Positions 1 to 6,065 of a DNA stretch of 6,788 nt are shown in pieces. Numbering within the stretch: the stretch's first letter is position 1; each line of letters begins with the position of its first letter. This DNA is from Maribacter sp. (GTDB lineage: Bacteria > Bacteroidota > Bacteroidia > Flavobacteriales > Flavobacteriaceae). A program made the position numbers and the translations under genes. The stretch is from contig JANQUX010000099.1 in NCBI GenBank assembly GCA_030730545.1, positions 2,403-9,190 of the forward strand, written 5' to 3'. Below the pieces are notes generated by a model. That model was given only the letters and a program-made list of their open reading frames with translations, had not been told where the DNA came from and searched no databases.

Positions 1-76
1 CAGATGGCCATTTTGATGTTTCAGTTAATTGTTCCTTTAATTTCTTATAAAATTCAACAGGGTTATTTTCATCCAT
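1..76 (-). CDS. DUF493 family protein, N-terminal part (runs off left edge)
   Basis: Read on the minus strand from the ATG at 76-74, the frame stays open to the window edge. It encodes 25 residues beginning MDENNPVEFYKKLKEQL and ending TSKWPS. An acidic start, then FYxKLKxQL and a WPS motif, matches my memory of the N-terminus of flavobacterial DUF493 (YbeD-like) proteins, which are small alpha/beta proteins of about 90-100 residues with no settled function. Only about a quarter of the gene is present, so the fold cannot be verified here. It is divergent from the NTPase-recQ-fmt operon, with 78 bases between the two start codons. A TATCTTTG box on the minus strand at 92-99 is a likely promoter element, giving a short leader. 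The family call rests on a short segment; the reading frame itself is convincing. Confidence 0.7.
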   Translation of the reverse strand, partial: MDENNPVEFYKKLKEQLTETSKWPS

Positions 77-91
77 AACTAGTGTTTTATG

Positions 92-99
92 CAAAGATA
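92..99 (-). promoter_or_regulatory. -7 promoter box for the DUF493 gene
   Basis: On the minus strand this reads TATCTTTG, an exact match to the Bacteroidota -7 consensus TAnnTTTG, ending 15 bases before the DUF493 start codon. I do not see a good -33 TTG at the usual spacing of about 19 bases. The role is inferred from motif and position. Confidence 0.5.
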
Positions 100-137
100 A
101 GTGTAATGTACCAGTTTTTTAATACTGTTGGTTTATG

Positions 138-145
138 TACTTTTG
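138..145 (+). promoter_or_regulatory. -7 promoter box for the NTPase-recQ-fmt operon
   Basis: TACTTTTG matches TAnnTTTG exactly and ends only 9 bases before the ATG at 155. With the usual distance to the start of transcription the mRNA would begin around 150-152, leaving almost no leader. No clear -33 TTG lies about 19 bases upstream. Confidence 0.5.
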
Positions 146-154
146 CATTCATAA

Positions 155-733
155 ATGATGAGTTTGAAAAGCAAGAGAATAGTTGTTACCGGCGGTCCGG
201 GAACCGGAAAAACGGTATTGATATCATCACTTGAAGAAAATGGCTATCACTGTTTTCATGAAGTGATCAGAACCATGACTTTAGATGCATTGGGTGATGT
301 ATCAGTAGATGATAAATTAGTAAACCCTATTGATTTCGTTAAAGATGCAAAAAGCTTTAATGATGAATTAATCAATGCCCGTTTACAACACTTTATTAAT
401 GGTCAGCAAATAGGTAAGGAAAATTTGTTTTACGATCGCGGACTACCGGATGTTATCGCATATATGAACTATTTTAATCAGCCTACAGAAAAAAAATATG
501 CTGATCTATGTATGGAAAATAGATATGACGAAGTGTTGATTCTACCTCCCTGGAAAGAAATCTACGTTCAAGACAATGAGCGAATGGAGAACTTTGAACA
601 AGCATGTGGTATTCATGAACAGCTTGAAAATACGTATATTGAATTAGGATACCGACCAATTGAAGTGCCTTTTGGTACTATAGAAAATCGTTTACAATTT
701 GTAGTAGATTTTATAAAAAAAGCGGGTGAATAA
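155..733 (+). CDS. P-loop NTPase / ATPase of the AAA_28 type
   Basis: This is a 192-residue soluble protein with a Walker A motif GGPGTGKT at residues 13-20, directly after the first beta strand (RIVVT). A second conserved block, NLFYDRGLPDVIAY at about 90-103, carries the DRG acidic motif seen in kinase-like P-loop proteins. A later segment with NERM at 141-144 could supply lid arginines. Length and motif order fit the AAA_28 (NTPase/kinase-like) family, whose substrate in flavobacteria is unknown to me. Two ATG codons stand in tandem at 155 and 158; either would do, and no purine-rich ribosome site precedes them. The gene opens a three-gene unit, and its last 8 bases overlap the recQ start. 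This suggests translational coupling but does not prove a role in DNA repair. The ATPase call is firm; biological function is open. Confidence 0.88.
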   Translation: MMSLKSKRIVVTGGPGTGKTVLISSLEENGYHCFHEVIRTMTLDALGDVSVDDKLVNPIDFVKDAKSFNDELINARLQHFINGQQIGKENLFYDRGLPDVIAYMNYFNQPTEKKYADLCMENRYDEVLILPPWKEIYVQDNERMENFEQACGIHEQLENTYIELGYRPIEVPFGTIENRLQFVVDFIKKAGE

Positions 734-2621
734 TACACCAAAAGAAATTTTATCTAAATATTGGGGTTTTGACAGCTTTAGAGGCTCTCAAGAAGAAATC
801 ATCAACGCCATATCTAACGGTCAAGATGTTTTAGGTTTATTACCCACAGGAGGTGGTAAATCGTTATGCTTTCAAGTACCGGCATTGATGAAAGACGGTA
901 TTTGCATCGTCATATCTCCTTTAGTTGCTTTAATAGAAAATCAGGTAGACAACCTTCAAAAACTAGGTATTAAAGCCATAGGTCTAAAAGGCGGACTCAA
1001 ATTCACCGAAGTAGATAAACTATTAGATAATTGTATTTATGGCAATTATAAATTTCTTTATTTATCACCAGAACGCTTACAACAAGAATTGGTTCAAGAA
1101 CGCATAAAAGCCATGAACGTTTCAATGTTCGTTATAGACGAGGCACATTGTATTTCTCAATGGGGTCACGATTTTAGACCAGCCTATTTAAGCTGCTCCA
1201 TCTTAAGAGAACTACACCCTACCCCACCAATGGTTGCTTTAACGGCAACGGCAACAAAAAGAGTAAGCGAAGACATCATTTCTTCGTTAGATTTAAATTA
1301 TCCATTTGTAGTAAAAGACTCTTTTTTTAGAAAAAATATAGGTTTTGAGGTGATACAGACCGAAGATAAAAATGGACATCTAAAACACTATTGCCAACAA
1401 ATTCAACACAGTGCTATTGTATATGTCAGAAGCAGAAGAAAAGCAGAAGAACTTTCTAAATATTTACTAAAGAATAATTTAAAAGCAACTTTTTATCATG
1501 GTGGTGTTGATCAAAAAACAAAAACCGAACGGTTAAATCTTTGGTTAGATAATAAAGTAGCTATTATGGTTGCCACCAATGCTTTTGGTATGGGCATAGA
1601 CAAACCAGATGTAGAATTGGTAGTGCATTACCAAATTCCAGATAGTGTAGAGAATTACTTTCAAGAAGCAGGTAGAGCTGGTAGAAATGGTGATTTTGCA
1701 AAAGCCATACTACTAACGAATACTACGGATAAGGTTCTAGTAAAAAAGCAATTCGTTGAAATTTTACCAGATGTAGCGTATGTAAAAATGATTTACCGAA
1801 AGTTAAATACATTTTTTCAAATAGGATACGGAGAGTTTACCGAAGCCAAATTCCATCTTAACTTTAATGAATTCTGTAGTATCTATAAGTTAAATACCTT
1901 TTTAACCTATAATGCTTTACAGCTCTTAGATCGCAATTCGGTGATTTCTCTCTCCGAAAATTTCTCAAAGAAAATAACCATCAAGTTCATTACAGATAAG
2001 GATACCCTTTACAGATATATAAATAAAAACTCTAAACTTGCTGATTTCATTAAGGTGGTATTACGCACCTATGGCGGACTCTTTGAATTCGACACTCAAA
2101 TAAACACCTATGTACTATCTAAAAAAATATCTTTATCAGAATCTGTAATACATCAAAACTTTGAGCAACTTGCAAAAGATGAAATCATTGAATATACCAG
2201 TGTTTCTAGCGATTTAGAAATCTTGTTTTTGGTACCACGAGATGATGACCGCACTATCAATATGTTCGCCAAAAATATTGAGGAACAAAATCAACTCAAA
2301 ATTGACAAGGTGACGATGATGTTGAACTTTATTGAAAATGACACCGTGTGCAGAAGCATACAGTTATTGGGTTATTTCGGAGAAGTTCAAGAAAAAGAAT
2401 GTGGAATTTGCGATGTATGTATCAGCCAAAAGTTGGGCAATACAGATGTTGTACATGCCAAAATAAAGATTATTCAGTATCTAAAAGAGACCGATGCTGG
2501 TTCTCGAGAAATTCAAACAAAATTAAATATTGCCCAAACTATAGTTATTGCTGCAATACAAGAATTATTAGAGGACAATTACATAACATTAAACAGTATA
2601 AACGAATACCAACTATTATAA
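726..2621 (+). CDS. recQ: RecQ-family ATP-dependent DNA helicase, short form
   Basis: The 631-residue product is a superfamily 2, 3'-5' DNA helicase for recombination and repair. Visible motifs are: motif 0 around 12-26 (YWGFDSFRGSQEEII), Walker A LLPTGGGKS at 38-46, Ia ISPLVALIENQV at 63-74, DEAH at 138-141, the RecQ aromatic loop (SQWGHDFRPAY, 144-154), III ALTATAT at 171-177, V VATNAFGMGIDKPDV at 282-296, and VI QEAGRAGRNG at 313-322. The zinc site is Cys542, Cys559, Cys562, Cys565. The C-terminal ~65 residues could form a small winged helix, but no HRDC domain is visible, so this is shorter than RecQ proteins carrying one. The start is GTG at 726; it precedes motif 0 by the usual ~11 residues and no ATG fits better. 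It overlaps the NTPase gene by 8 bases and lies 1 base before fmt. Confidence 0.96.
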   Translation: MNNTPKEILSKYWGFDSFRGSQEEIINAISNGQDVLGLLPTGGGKSLCFQVPALMKDGICIVISPLVALIENQVDNLQKLGIKAIGLKGGLKFTEVDKLLDNCIYGNYKFLYLSPERLQQELVQERIKAMNVSMFVIDEAHCISQWGHDFRPAYLSCSILRELHPTPPMVALTATATKRVSEDIISSLDLNYPFVVKDSFFRKNIGFEVIQTEDKNGHLKHYCQQIQHSAIVYVRSRRKAEELSKYLLKNNLKATFYHGGVDQKTKTERLNLWLDNKVAIMVATNAFGMGIDKPDVELVVHYQIPDSVENYFQEAGRAGRNGDFAKAILLTNTTDKVLVKKQFVEILPDVAYVKMIYRKLNTFFQIGYGEFTEAKFHLNFNEFCSIYKLNTFLTYNALQLLDRNSVISLSENFSKKITIKFITDKDTLYRYINKNSKLADFIKVVLRTYGGLFEFDTQINTYVLSKKISLSESVIHQNFEQLAKDEIIEYTSVSSDLEILFLVPRDDDRTINMFAKNIEEQNQLKIDKVTMMLNFIENDTVCRSIQLLGYFGEVQEKECGICDVCISQKLGNTDVVHAKIKIIQYLKETDAGSREIQTKLNIAQTIVIAAIQELLEDNYITLNSINEYQLL

Positions 2622-2622
2622 T

Positions 2623-3570
2623 ATGGAAGCATTGAGAATTGTATTTATGGGCACCCCCGATTTTGCTGTAGGCATTTTAGATATGCTTGTAAAAAAGGAA
2701 TATAATATAGTAGGTGTTATTACAGCTCCAGACCGACCTGCAGGTAGAGGTAGAAAGCTGAACGAATCTGCCGTTAAAAAATATGCAGTAGAAAAAGGCC
2801 TAAATGTATTACAGCCAACAAACTTAAAAGACACCGATTTTTTAAGTATCCTAAAATTACTAAATGCCAATTTACAAATAGTAGTAGCCTTTAGAATGTT
2901 ACCGAAGCTTGTTTGGAATATGCCAAAATACGGAACCTTTAATCTACATGCATCGCTTCTACCTCAGTACCGTGGTGCAGCGCCTATTAATTGGGCTATT
3001 ATTAATGGTGAAACAAAAACCGGAGTTACCACCTTCTTTATCGATGAGAAGATAGATACTGGCGCCATAATAATGCAAGATGAAGCGGTAATCGAAATTA
3101 CCGATAATGCAGAAGACTTGCATGATAAATTAATGCACTTAGGAGCTGAAACTGTCGTAAAAACTGTAGCAAGAATTCAAGAAGGGAATTTTGAAACTAC
3201 AAAACAACCAAATTCAGAAGACCTGAAAGAGGCACATAAGCTATTTAAAGAAACCTGTGAAATTGATTGGAGCAAATCTAAAGAAGCTATATACAATTTT
3301 ATAAGAGGTTTGAGTCCGTACCCAGCAGCATGGACAACTTTGACAAACGGTGACCAGACCATTATTACAAAAATTTATGCAGCAACTATAGAAGATGAAG
3401 AACATGAATTTTCTACCGGAACGCTGTTTTTTACTAAAAAAGAGATAAAAGTTGCGGTGAAAAATGGCTACTTAAATCTAGTGGAAATACAACTTCAAGG
3501 CAAGAAACGGATGCTTGTTAGGGATCTGTTGAACGGCCTTAATTTGGAAAAAAATGCAAAAATGGGGTAA
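2623..3570 (+). CDS. fmt: Methionyl-tRNA formyltransferase
   Basis: Fmt formylates the amino group of methionine on initiator tRNA, using 10-formyl-tetrahydrofolate, in the cytoplasm. The 315-residue length is normal for the family. The N-terminal Rossmann-type domain begins RIVFMGTPDFAV (5-16). The tRNA-contacting loop APDRPAGRGRKL is at 35-46. The formyl-transfer centre is NLHASLLPQYRGAAPINW (107-124), with catalytic Asn107 and His109, and Asp145 in the IDTG motif. The smaller C-terminal domain (about 208-310) includes IRGLSPYPAAW (227-237). The ATG lies 1 base after the recQ stop, so fmt is almost certainly co-transcribed with the NTPase and recQ, with no internal promoter evident. A hairpin terminator lies about 75-100 bases downstream. 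I see no missing key residue. Confidence 0.97.
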   Translation: MEALRIVFMGTPDFAVGILDMLVKKEYNIVGVITAPDRPAGRGRKLNESAVKKYAVEKGLNVLQPTNLKDTDFLSILKLLNANLQIVVAFRMLPKLVWNMPKYGTFNLHASLLPQYRGAAPINWAIINGETKTGVTTFFIDEKIDTGAIIMQDEAVIEITDNAEDLHDKLMHLGAETVVKTVARIQEGNFETTKQPNSEDLKEAHKLFKETCEIDWSKSKEAIYNFIRGLSPYPAAWTTLTNGDQTIITKIYAATIEDEEHEFSTGTLFFTKKEIKVAVKNGYLNLVEIQLQGKKRMLVRDLLNGLNLEKNAKMG

Positions 3571-3616
3571 AGCCCCGTAGTTATTGGGCTGGGAGAAACG
3601 TAGAAAAAAACCTACT

Positions 3617-3647
3617 TTATCAACAAACACGCTGAGTTATCAACAAA
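3617..3647 (+). repeat. Two direct repeats TTATCAACAAA resembling DnaA boxes
   Basis: An exact 11-base direct repeat occurs at 3617-3627 and 3637-3647, a 20-base period or about two helical turns. The first nine bases, TTATCAACA, differ by one base from the classic DnaA box TTATCCACA. They lie after fmt and upstream of the HU promoter; the second copy runs into the left arm of the fmt terminator. The repeat is certain, its function is not. Confidence 0.6.
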
Positions 3648-3669
3648 ATAAGGGATTTCCCCTTGTTTT
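3645..3669 (+). terminator. Intrinsic terminator after the NTPase-recQ-fmt operon
   Basis: AAAATAAGGG at 3645-3654 pairs with CCCTTGTTTT at 3660-3669 around the loop ATTTC: ten pairs, one of them U-G. The right arm ends in TTTT, supplying the U-rich tail, though the tail does not extend beyond the stem. An additional short hairpin AGCCC/GGGCT at 3571-3590 follows fmt immediately but has no T tract. Confidence 0.65.
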
Positions 3670-3671
3670 AC

Positions 3672-3701
3672 TTGTGTTGCTCAGAAATCCATATAAATTT
3701 G
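3672..3701 (+). promoter_or_regulatory. Promoter of the HU gene
   Basis: A -33 TTG at 3672-3674 is followed after exactly 19 bases by TAAATTTG at 3694-3701, a full match to the Bacteroidota -7 box TAnnTTTG. Transcription would start about 3706-3708, leaving an AT-rich leader of roughly 36-38 bases and no Shine-Dalgarno. This is one of the best-formed promoters in the window, in keeping with an abundant product. Confidence 0.7.
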
Positions 3702-3743
3702 TTAATAGGTATAAATTATTTAATCACAATTAATTATCACATT

Positions 3744-4016
3744 ATGAACAAAACAGAATTGATCGATGCAATGGCAGCTGACGCTGGCATCACAAAAGCT
3801 GCGGCTAAAAAGTCATTGGAATCTTTCTTGGGAAATGTTGAAAGCTCTCTTAAAAAAGGAGACAGAGTTTCTTTAGTAGGTTTCGGTTCTTGGTCCGTAT
3901 CTAAAAGAAATGCAAGAGAAGGTAGAAATCCATCAACTGGAAAAACTATCCAAATTGCTGCTAAAAATGTAGTAAAGTTTAAAGCTGGTGCTGATTTAGG
4001 TAAAGCTGTAAACTAA
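3744..4016 (+). CDS. hup: HU-family DNA-binding protein
   Basis: HU is a small dimeric nucleoid protein that bends DNA and helps compact the chromosome. From the ATG at 3744 the product is 90 residues, exactly the family length. The helical N-terminus begins MNKTELIDAMA. The signature of the DNA-binding arms, VGFGSWSVSKRNAREGRNP at 45-63, carries Pro63, the intercalating residue at the arm tip. The end, VVKFKAGADLGKAVN, is the normal HU C-terminus. The frame is open upstream to 3663, but those 27 codons include the promoter-leader region and resemble no HU sequence, so the ATG at 3744 is preferred. The gene is monocistronic: promoter at 3672-3701, terminator at 4038-4064. Alanines and lysines largely use GCT and AAA, and the codon choice looks tuned for high expression. 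The gene could be named hup, hupA or hupB; paralogue assignment is not possible here. Confidence 0.95.
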   Translation: MNKTELIDAMAADAGITKAAAKKSLESFLGNVESSLKKGDRVSLVGFGSWSVSKRNAREGRNPSTGKTIQIAAKNVVKFKAGADLGKAVN

Positions 4017-4037
4017 TTTTACACAGATAAATTTATT

Positions 4038-4064
4038 AAAAGCGCCTTAATAGGCGCTTTTTTT
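4038..4064 (+). terminator. Intrinsic terminator after HU
   Basis: AAAAGCGCC at 4038-4046 pairs perfectly with GGCGCTTTT at 4053-4061 around the loop TTAATA, and the T tract continues to 4064. This is a textbook Rho-independent terminator 22 bases after the HU stop. The A-rich left side may let it work in both directions. Confidence 0.9.
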
Positions 4065-4075
4065 ATTTATATGTT

Positions 4076-4106
4076 TTTGCATTTAAGAGGATTTGTCTTA
4101 CTTTAG
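4076..4106 (+). promoter_or_regulatory. Probable promoter of yqgE
   Basis: TTTG at 4076-4079 and TACTTTAG at 4099-4106 are separated by 19 bases. The second element matches TAnnTTTG at all but one fixed position. Transcription would begin near 4111-4113, giving a leader of about 15 bases to the ATG at 4128. Confidence 0.5.
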
Positions 4107-4127
4107 GTTTATAATCATACGATATTT

Positions 4128-4688
4128 ATGATCGCATTAAAGCCAACTAAAGGAAAATTATTAATTGCCGAACCTTCGCTAACAGGCGATGTTTCTTTCA
4201 ATAGGTCTGTTGTGCTTTTAGCAGAACATAGCAATGAAGGCTCTGTTGGTTTTATTTTAAATAAGCCATTAGAGTATCAGATAAACGATTTGGTTACCGA
4301 AATCGAATTACCATTTCAGGTTTATAATGGTGGTCCCGTTGAGCAAGACAATTTATACTTCATACATAAAGTGCCGCACTTAATAGATAATAGTGTAGAA
4401 ATCTCTGATGGTATTTACTGGGGCGGTGATTTTGAAACTACCGTAGAACTTATCAATAAAGAGATTATTTCTGAAGATGATATTCGATTCTTTCTTGGCT
4501 ATTCTGGTTGGTCTTCTTTACAGTTAGATGAAGAACTGACTTCAAAATCGTGGATCGTTGTTGAAAATGAGCATGAAAGTAGAATTATTCAAAAAGCTGC
4601 AAAAGCAATTTGGAAAGAGAATATGATTCAGTTAGGTGGTAACTACCTACTTTGGTCTAATGCTCCAGAAAACCCTAGCCTAAATTAG
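4128..4688 (+). CDS. yqgE: YqgE/AlgH family protein (UPF0301)
   Basis: The 186-residue soluble protein carries the full set of UPF0301 blocks: GKLLIAEPSL at 9-18, FNRSVVLLAEH at 24-34, GFILNKP at 41-47, YNGGPV at 66-71, the LYFIHKVP block at 77-84, YWGGDF at 97-102, RFFLGYSGWSSLQLDEEL at 120-137, and a closing WKENMIQLGGNY at 162-173. Length and motif order are normal. The family is widely conserved; AlgH has been linked to alginate regulation in Pseudomonas, but no biochemical activity is established and none should be assumed here. The ATG at 4128 has no Shine-Dalgarno and sits 3 residues before the first conserved lysine, so it is well placed. The TAG stop overlaps the TAA stop of the convergent aminotransferase-like gene. 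No terminator separates the two, so their 3' transcripts are probably antisense to each other. Confidence 0.93.
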   Translation: MIALKPTKGKLLIAEPSLTGDVSFNRSVVLLAEHSNEGSVGFILNKPLEYQINDLVTEIELPFQVYNGGPVEQDNLYFIHKVPHLIDNSVEISDGIYWGGDFETTVELINKEIISEDDIRFFLGYSGWSSLQLDEELTSKSWIVVENEHESRIIQKAAKAIWKENMIQLGGNYLLWSNAPENPSLN

Positions 4689-5542
4689 GCACTGGTACTT
4701 AAAGACATTCTAGCAGCAGCATTTAATTTCCCTATTAATTGTTTAGCCGTAGAGTTTACAAAATCTTTCTTTCGATATTTTGTAATAGAAACAATACCTT
4801 CAATATTGTTTACTATGAATAACTCATCTGCTTTTTGAAGCTCAAAAGGCGATATACTTTCTTCTAGAAATTCAAAATCATTAAGTTTTAAAACCATATC
4901 AATGAGATTCTTTCTTAAAATACTATTGATACAACCATCTGTTACAGGTGCTGTTTTAATTTGATTACCTTTTACAACGAATAAATTGCCATTTAGAGCC
5001 TCTATTACCTGCTTTCTCTCATTGAGCAACAAACAATCTTGATAATCATTTTCTTGGGCGTAGATAGCGCCTACAACATTAATAATCTTATTGTTGGTGT
5101 CTAAATTAGAGAGCATACTAGAATTCTTATAAAAATCTTTAAAAAGCTCTACTTCGTACGGTTCTTCGTTTAAAATATAAAACGGACTAGCCAATAGACT
5201 ACTTGTTATGAAATAAGAAATACTGTTGTCAGAATTAGAAAAATCATTTCCATTATTTCTAAAAACGGTAAATTTTATTTTTTTCGCTTCTTTTAATTCA
5301 ATTTCAGAAAATAATTTTAGAATCTCTTCCTCCATGAATTCCATGGTAAATTTCATTGGTATTTCCATTCTAAGAATACGCATTGAAGACATAAGACGTA
5401 AATAATGGTCTTCTAGAAAAATAATATCACCATTAACCACGCGTAATTCTTCAAAAACGGCATCACCAAGCTGCACTCCCCTATTCTTTTCGTTTAAAAA
5501 AGAAGTATTCTCCTCAAGAAGTTCTCCATTAAAATTGAACAT
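4685..5542 (-). CDS. Class IV aminotransferase-like protein (PLP fold type IV), probable active-site lysine missing
   Basis: The 285-residue product has the class IV aminotransferase layout (branched-chain or D-amino acid transaminase, or aminodeoxychorismate lyase). It opens with FNGELL and LGDAVFEELRVVNGDIIFLEDHYLRL (25-50). The core ends LLLNERKQVIEALNGNLFVV (171-190), whose Glu181 and NGNLF contact the cofactor in relatives. A later block, SPFELQKADELFIVNNIEGI (231-250), is typical of the flavobacterial version. In the segment LSNLDTNNKIINV (144-156), Asp148 falls where the family has its Schiff-base lysine (KxxN, with Asn151 the conserved Asn); Lys152 is four residues on. By hand alignment the protein may therefore be inactive as a transaminase, or use another residue. 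The ATG at 5542-5540 follows a T7 tract directly, with no ribosome site. Substrate and pathway cannot be assigned, so pabC, ilvE or dat should not be used. Confidence 0.85.
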   Translation of the reverse strand: MFNFNGELLEENTSFLNEKNRGVQLGDAVFEELRVVNGDIIFLEDHYLRLMSSMRILRMEIPMKFTMEFMEEEILKLFSEIELKEAKKIKFTVFRNNGNDFSNSDNSISYFITSSLLASPFYILNEEPYEVELFKDFYKNSSMLSNLDTNNKIINVVGAIYAQENDYQDCLLLNERKQVIEALNGNLFVVKGNQIKTAPVTDGCINSILRKNLIDMVLKLNDFEFLEESISPFELQKADELFIVNNIEGIVSITKYRKKDFVNSTAKQLIGKLNAAARMSLSTSA

Positions 5543-5568
5543 AAAAAAAGCCTTAAAAAATTAAGGCT
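5543..5568 (-). terminator. Terminator between the START-like gene and the aminotransferase-like gene
   Basis: On the minus strand AGCCTTAA (5568-5561) pairs perfectly with TTAAGGCT (5556-5549) around a TTTT loop and is followed by a T run through 5543. It lies about 27 bases after the START-like stop codon and touches the next ATG at 5542. It should end transcripts from the upstream gene. Confidence 0.8.
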
Positions 5569-5576
5569 CAAAGATA
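5569..5576 (-). promoter_or_regulatory. -7 promoter box for the aminotransferase-like gene
   Basis: TATCTTTG on the minus strand is an exact TAnnTTTG match and directly abuts the terminator hairpin. A start of transcription 5-7 bases on falls at about 5562-5564, inside the first hairpin arm, so the new mRNA would escape the terminator. I found no good -33 TTG at normal spacing. Confidence 0.5.
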
Positions 5577-5594
5577 CTGTAAATAAGGGTATTT

Positions 5595-5978
5595 CTATGA
5601 TGAACCCAAAACCTGTTTCAAATCAGATACTTGGTTCGTCCAAAGCATTTTAGACTCCTCAACTTCATCATCTTCGGCAAAATCGGTTATAAATAATGAA
5701 ACATCTTTAGTGATTTCATCAACAATTATCTTCATCTCAAAAAAGCTATCATCATCTGCCTCTTCCCAAGAAAAACGTACGAATTCATCAGTTTTTCTTT
5801 TTAACAATTTAGCTTCTTCTTCAGCTCCGTCCCATATAAATGTAAATTTCTCACCTCTAGAATTTACATTATCTGCAAACCATTCTGACAGTCCAGATGG
5901 GGTTACCAGGTATTGATATAACATCTGTGGTGAAGACTGTATTACAAACTCTATTTCAAATTTTATTTTATCGCTCAT
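5595..5978 (-). CDS. START-like / SRPBCC domain protein (AHA1-like fold)
   Basis: The product is 127 residues from the ATG at 5978. A tandem upstream ATG at 5984 would add Met-Asn; I prefer the inner one because remembered flavobacterial homologues begin MSDKIK, but both are possible. Numbered from the inner start, the features are: the opening strand IKFEIEFVIQSSP (5-17), GLSEWFADNV (29-38) as in activator-of-Hsp90 and START-like domains, FTFIWDG (45-51), VRFSWEE (67-73), and a closing helix (about 111-124, WTNQVSDLKQVLG). There is no signal peptide or membrane segment, and the protein is strongly acidic. The helix-grip fold usually binds a hydrophobic ligand or a protein partner; neither is known here. 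It lies upstream of the aminotransferase-like gene on the same strand but is separated from it by a terminator. A 14-base palindrome sits just ahead of the start. Confidence 0.85.
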   Translation of the reverse strand: MSDKIKFEIEFVIQSSPQMLYQYLVTPSGLSEWFADNVNSRGEKFTFIWDGAEEEAKLLKRKTDEFVRFSWEEADDDSFFEMKIIVDEITKDVSLFITDFAEDDEVEESKMLWTNQVSDLKQVLGSS

Positions 5979-5991
5979 GTTCATGCTACTT

Positions 5992-6005
5992 TATTGCGGG
6001 CAATA
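5992..6005. promoter_or_regulatory. 14-base palindrome upstream of the START-like gene
   Basis: TATTGC at 5992-5997 and GCAATA at 6000-6005 form a perfect inverted repeat with a 2-base centre, 7-13 bases before the two possible start codons. It could be an operator or a leader hairpin. No regulator is identifiable and it may be chance in AT-rich DNA. Confidence 0.25.
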
Positions 6006-6065
6006 TATATATTTCTAAATGATAAAAAAATAAATGTTGGGTATTATTTTTTTCATCAAGTTTTG

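Noticed and set aside
2348..2635. 95-codon plus-strand frame across the recQ C-terminus
   Set aside because: It is recQ read out of frame; recQ in its own frame holds the zinc cysteines and runs to 2621.
2616..2870. 84-codon minus-strand frame within the start of fmt
   Set aside because: It lies fully antisense to strongly conserved fmt codons and resembles no protein; a shadow frame.
3177..3362. 61-codon minus-strand frame inside fmt
   Set aside because: Antisense to the conserved fmt C-terminal domain, no recognisable features.
3571..3590. AGCCC/GGGCT hairpin as the fmt terminator
   Set aside because: Only five pairs with a ten-base loop and no T tract; the hairpin at 3645-3669 is better.
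3663..3743. N-terminal extension of HU by 27 codons from an upstream TTG
   Set aside because: The added residues are not HU-like, the stretch contains the predicted promoter and leader, and the 90-residue product from 3744 is exactly family length.
5710..5916. 68-codon plus-strand frame inside the START-like gene
   Set aside because: It is serine-rich reverse-frame translation of an acidic protein, a typical shadow.
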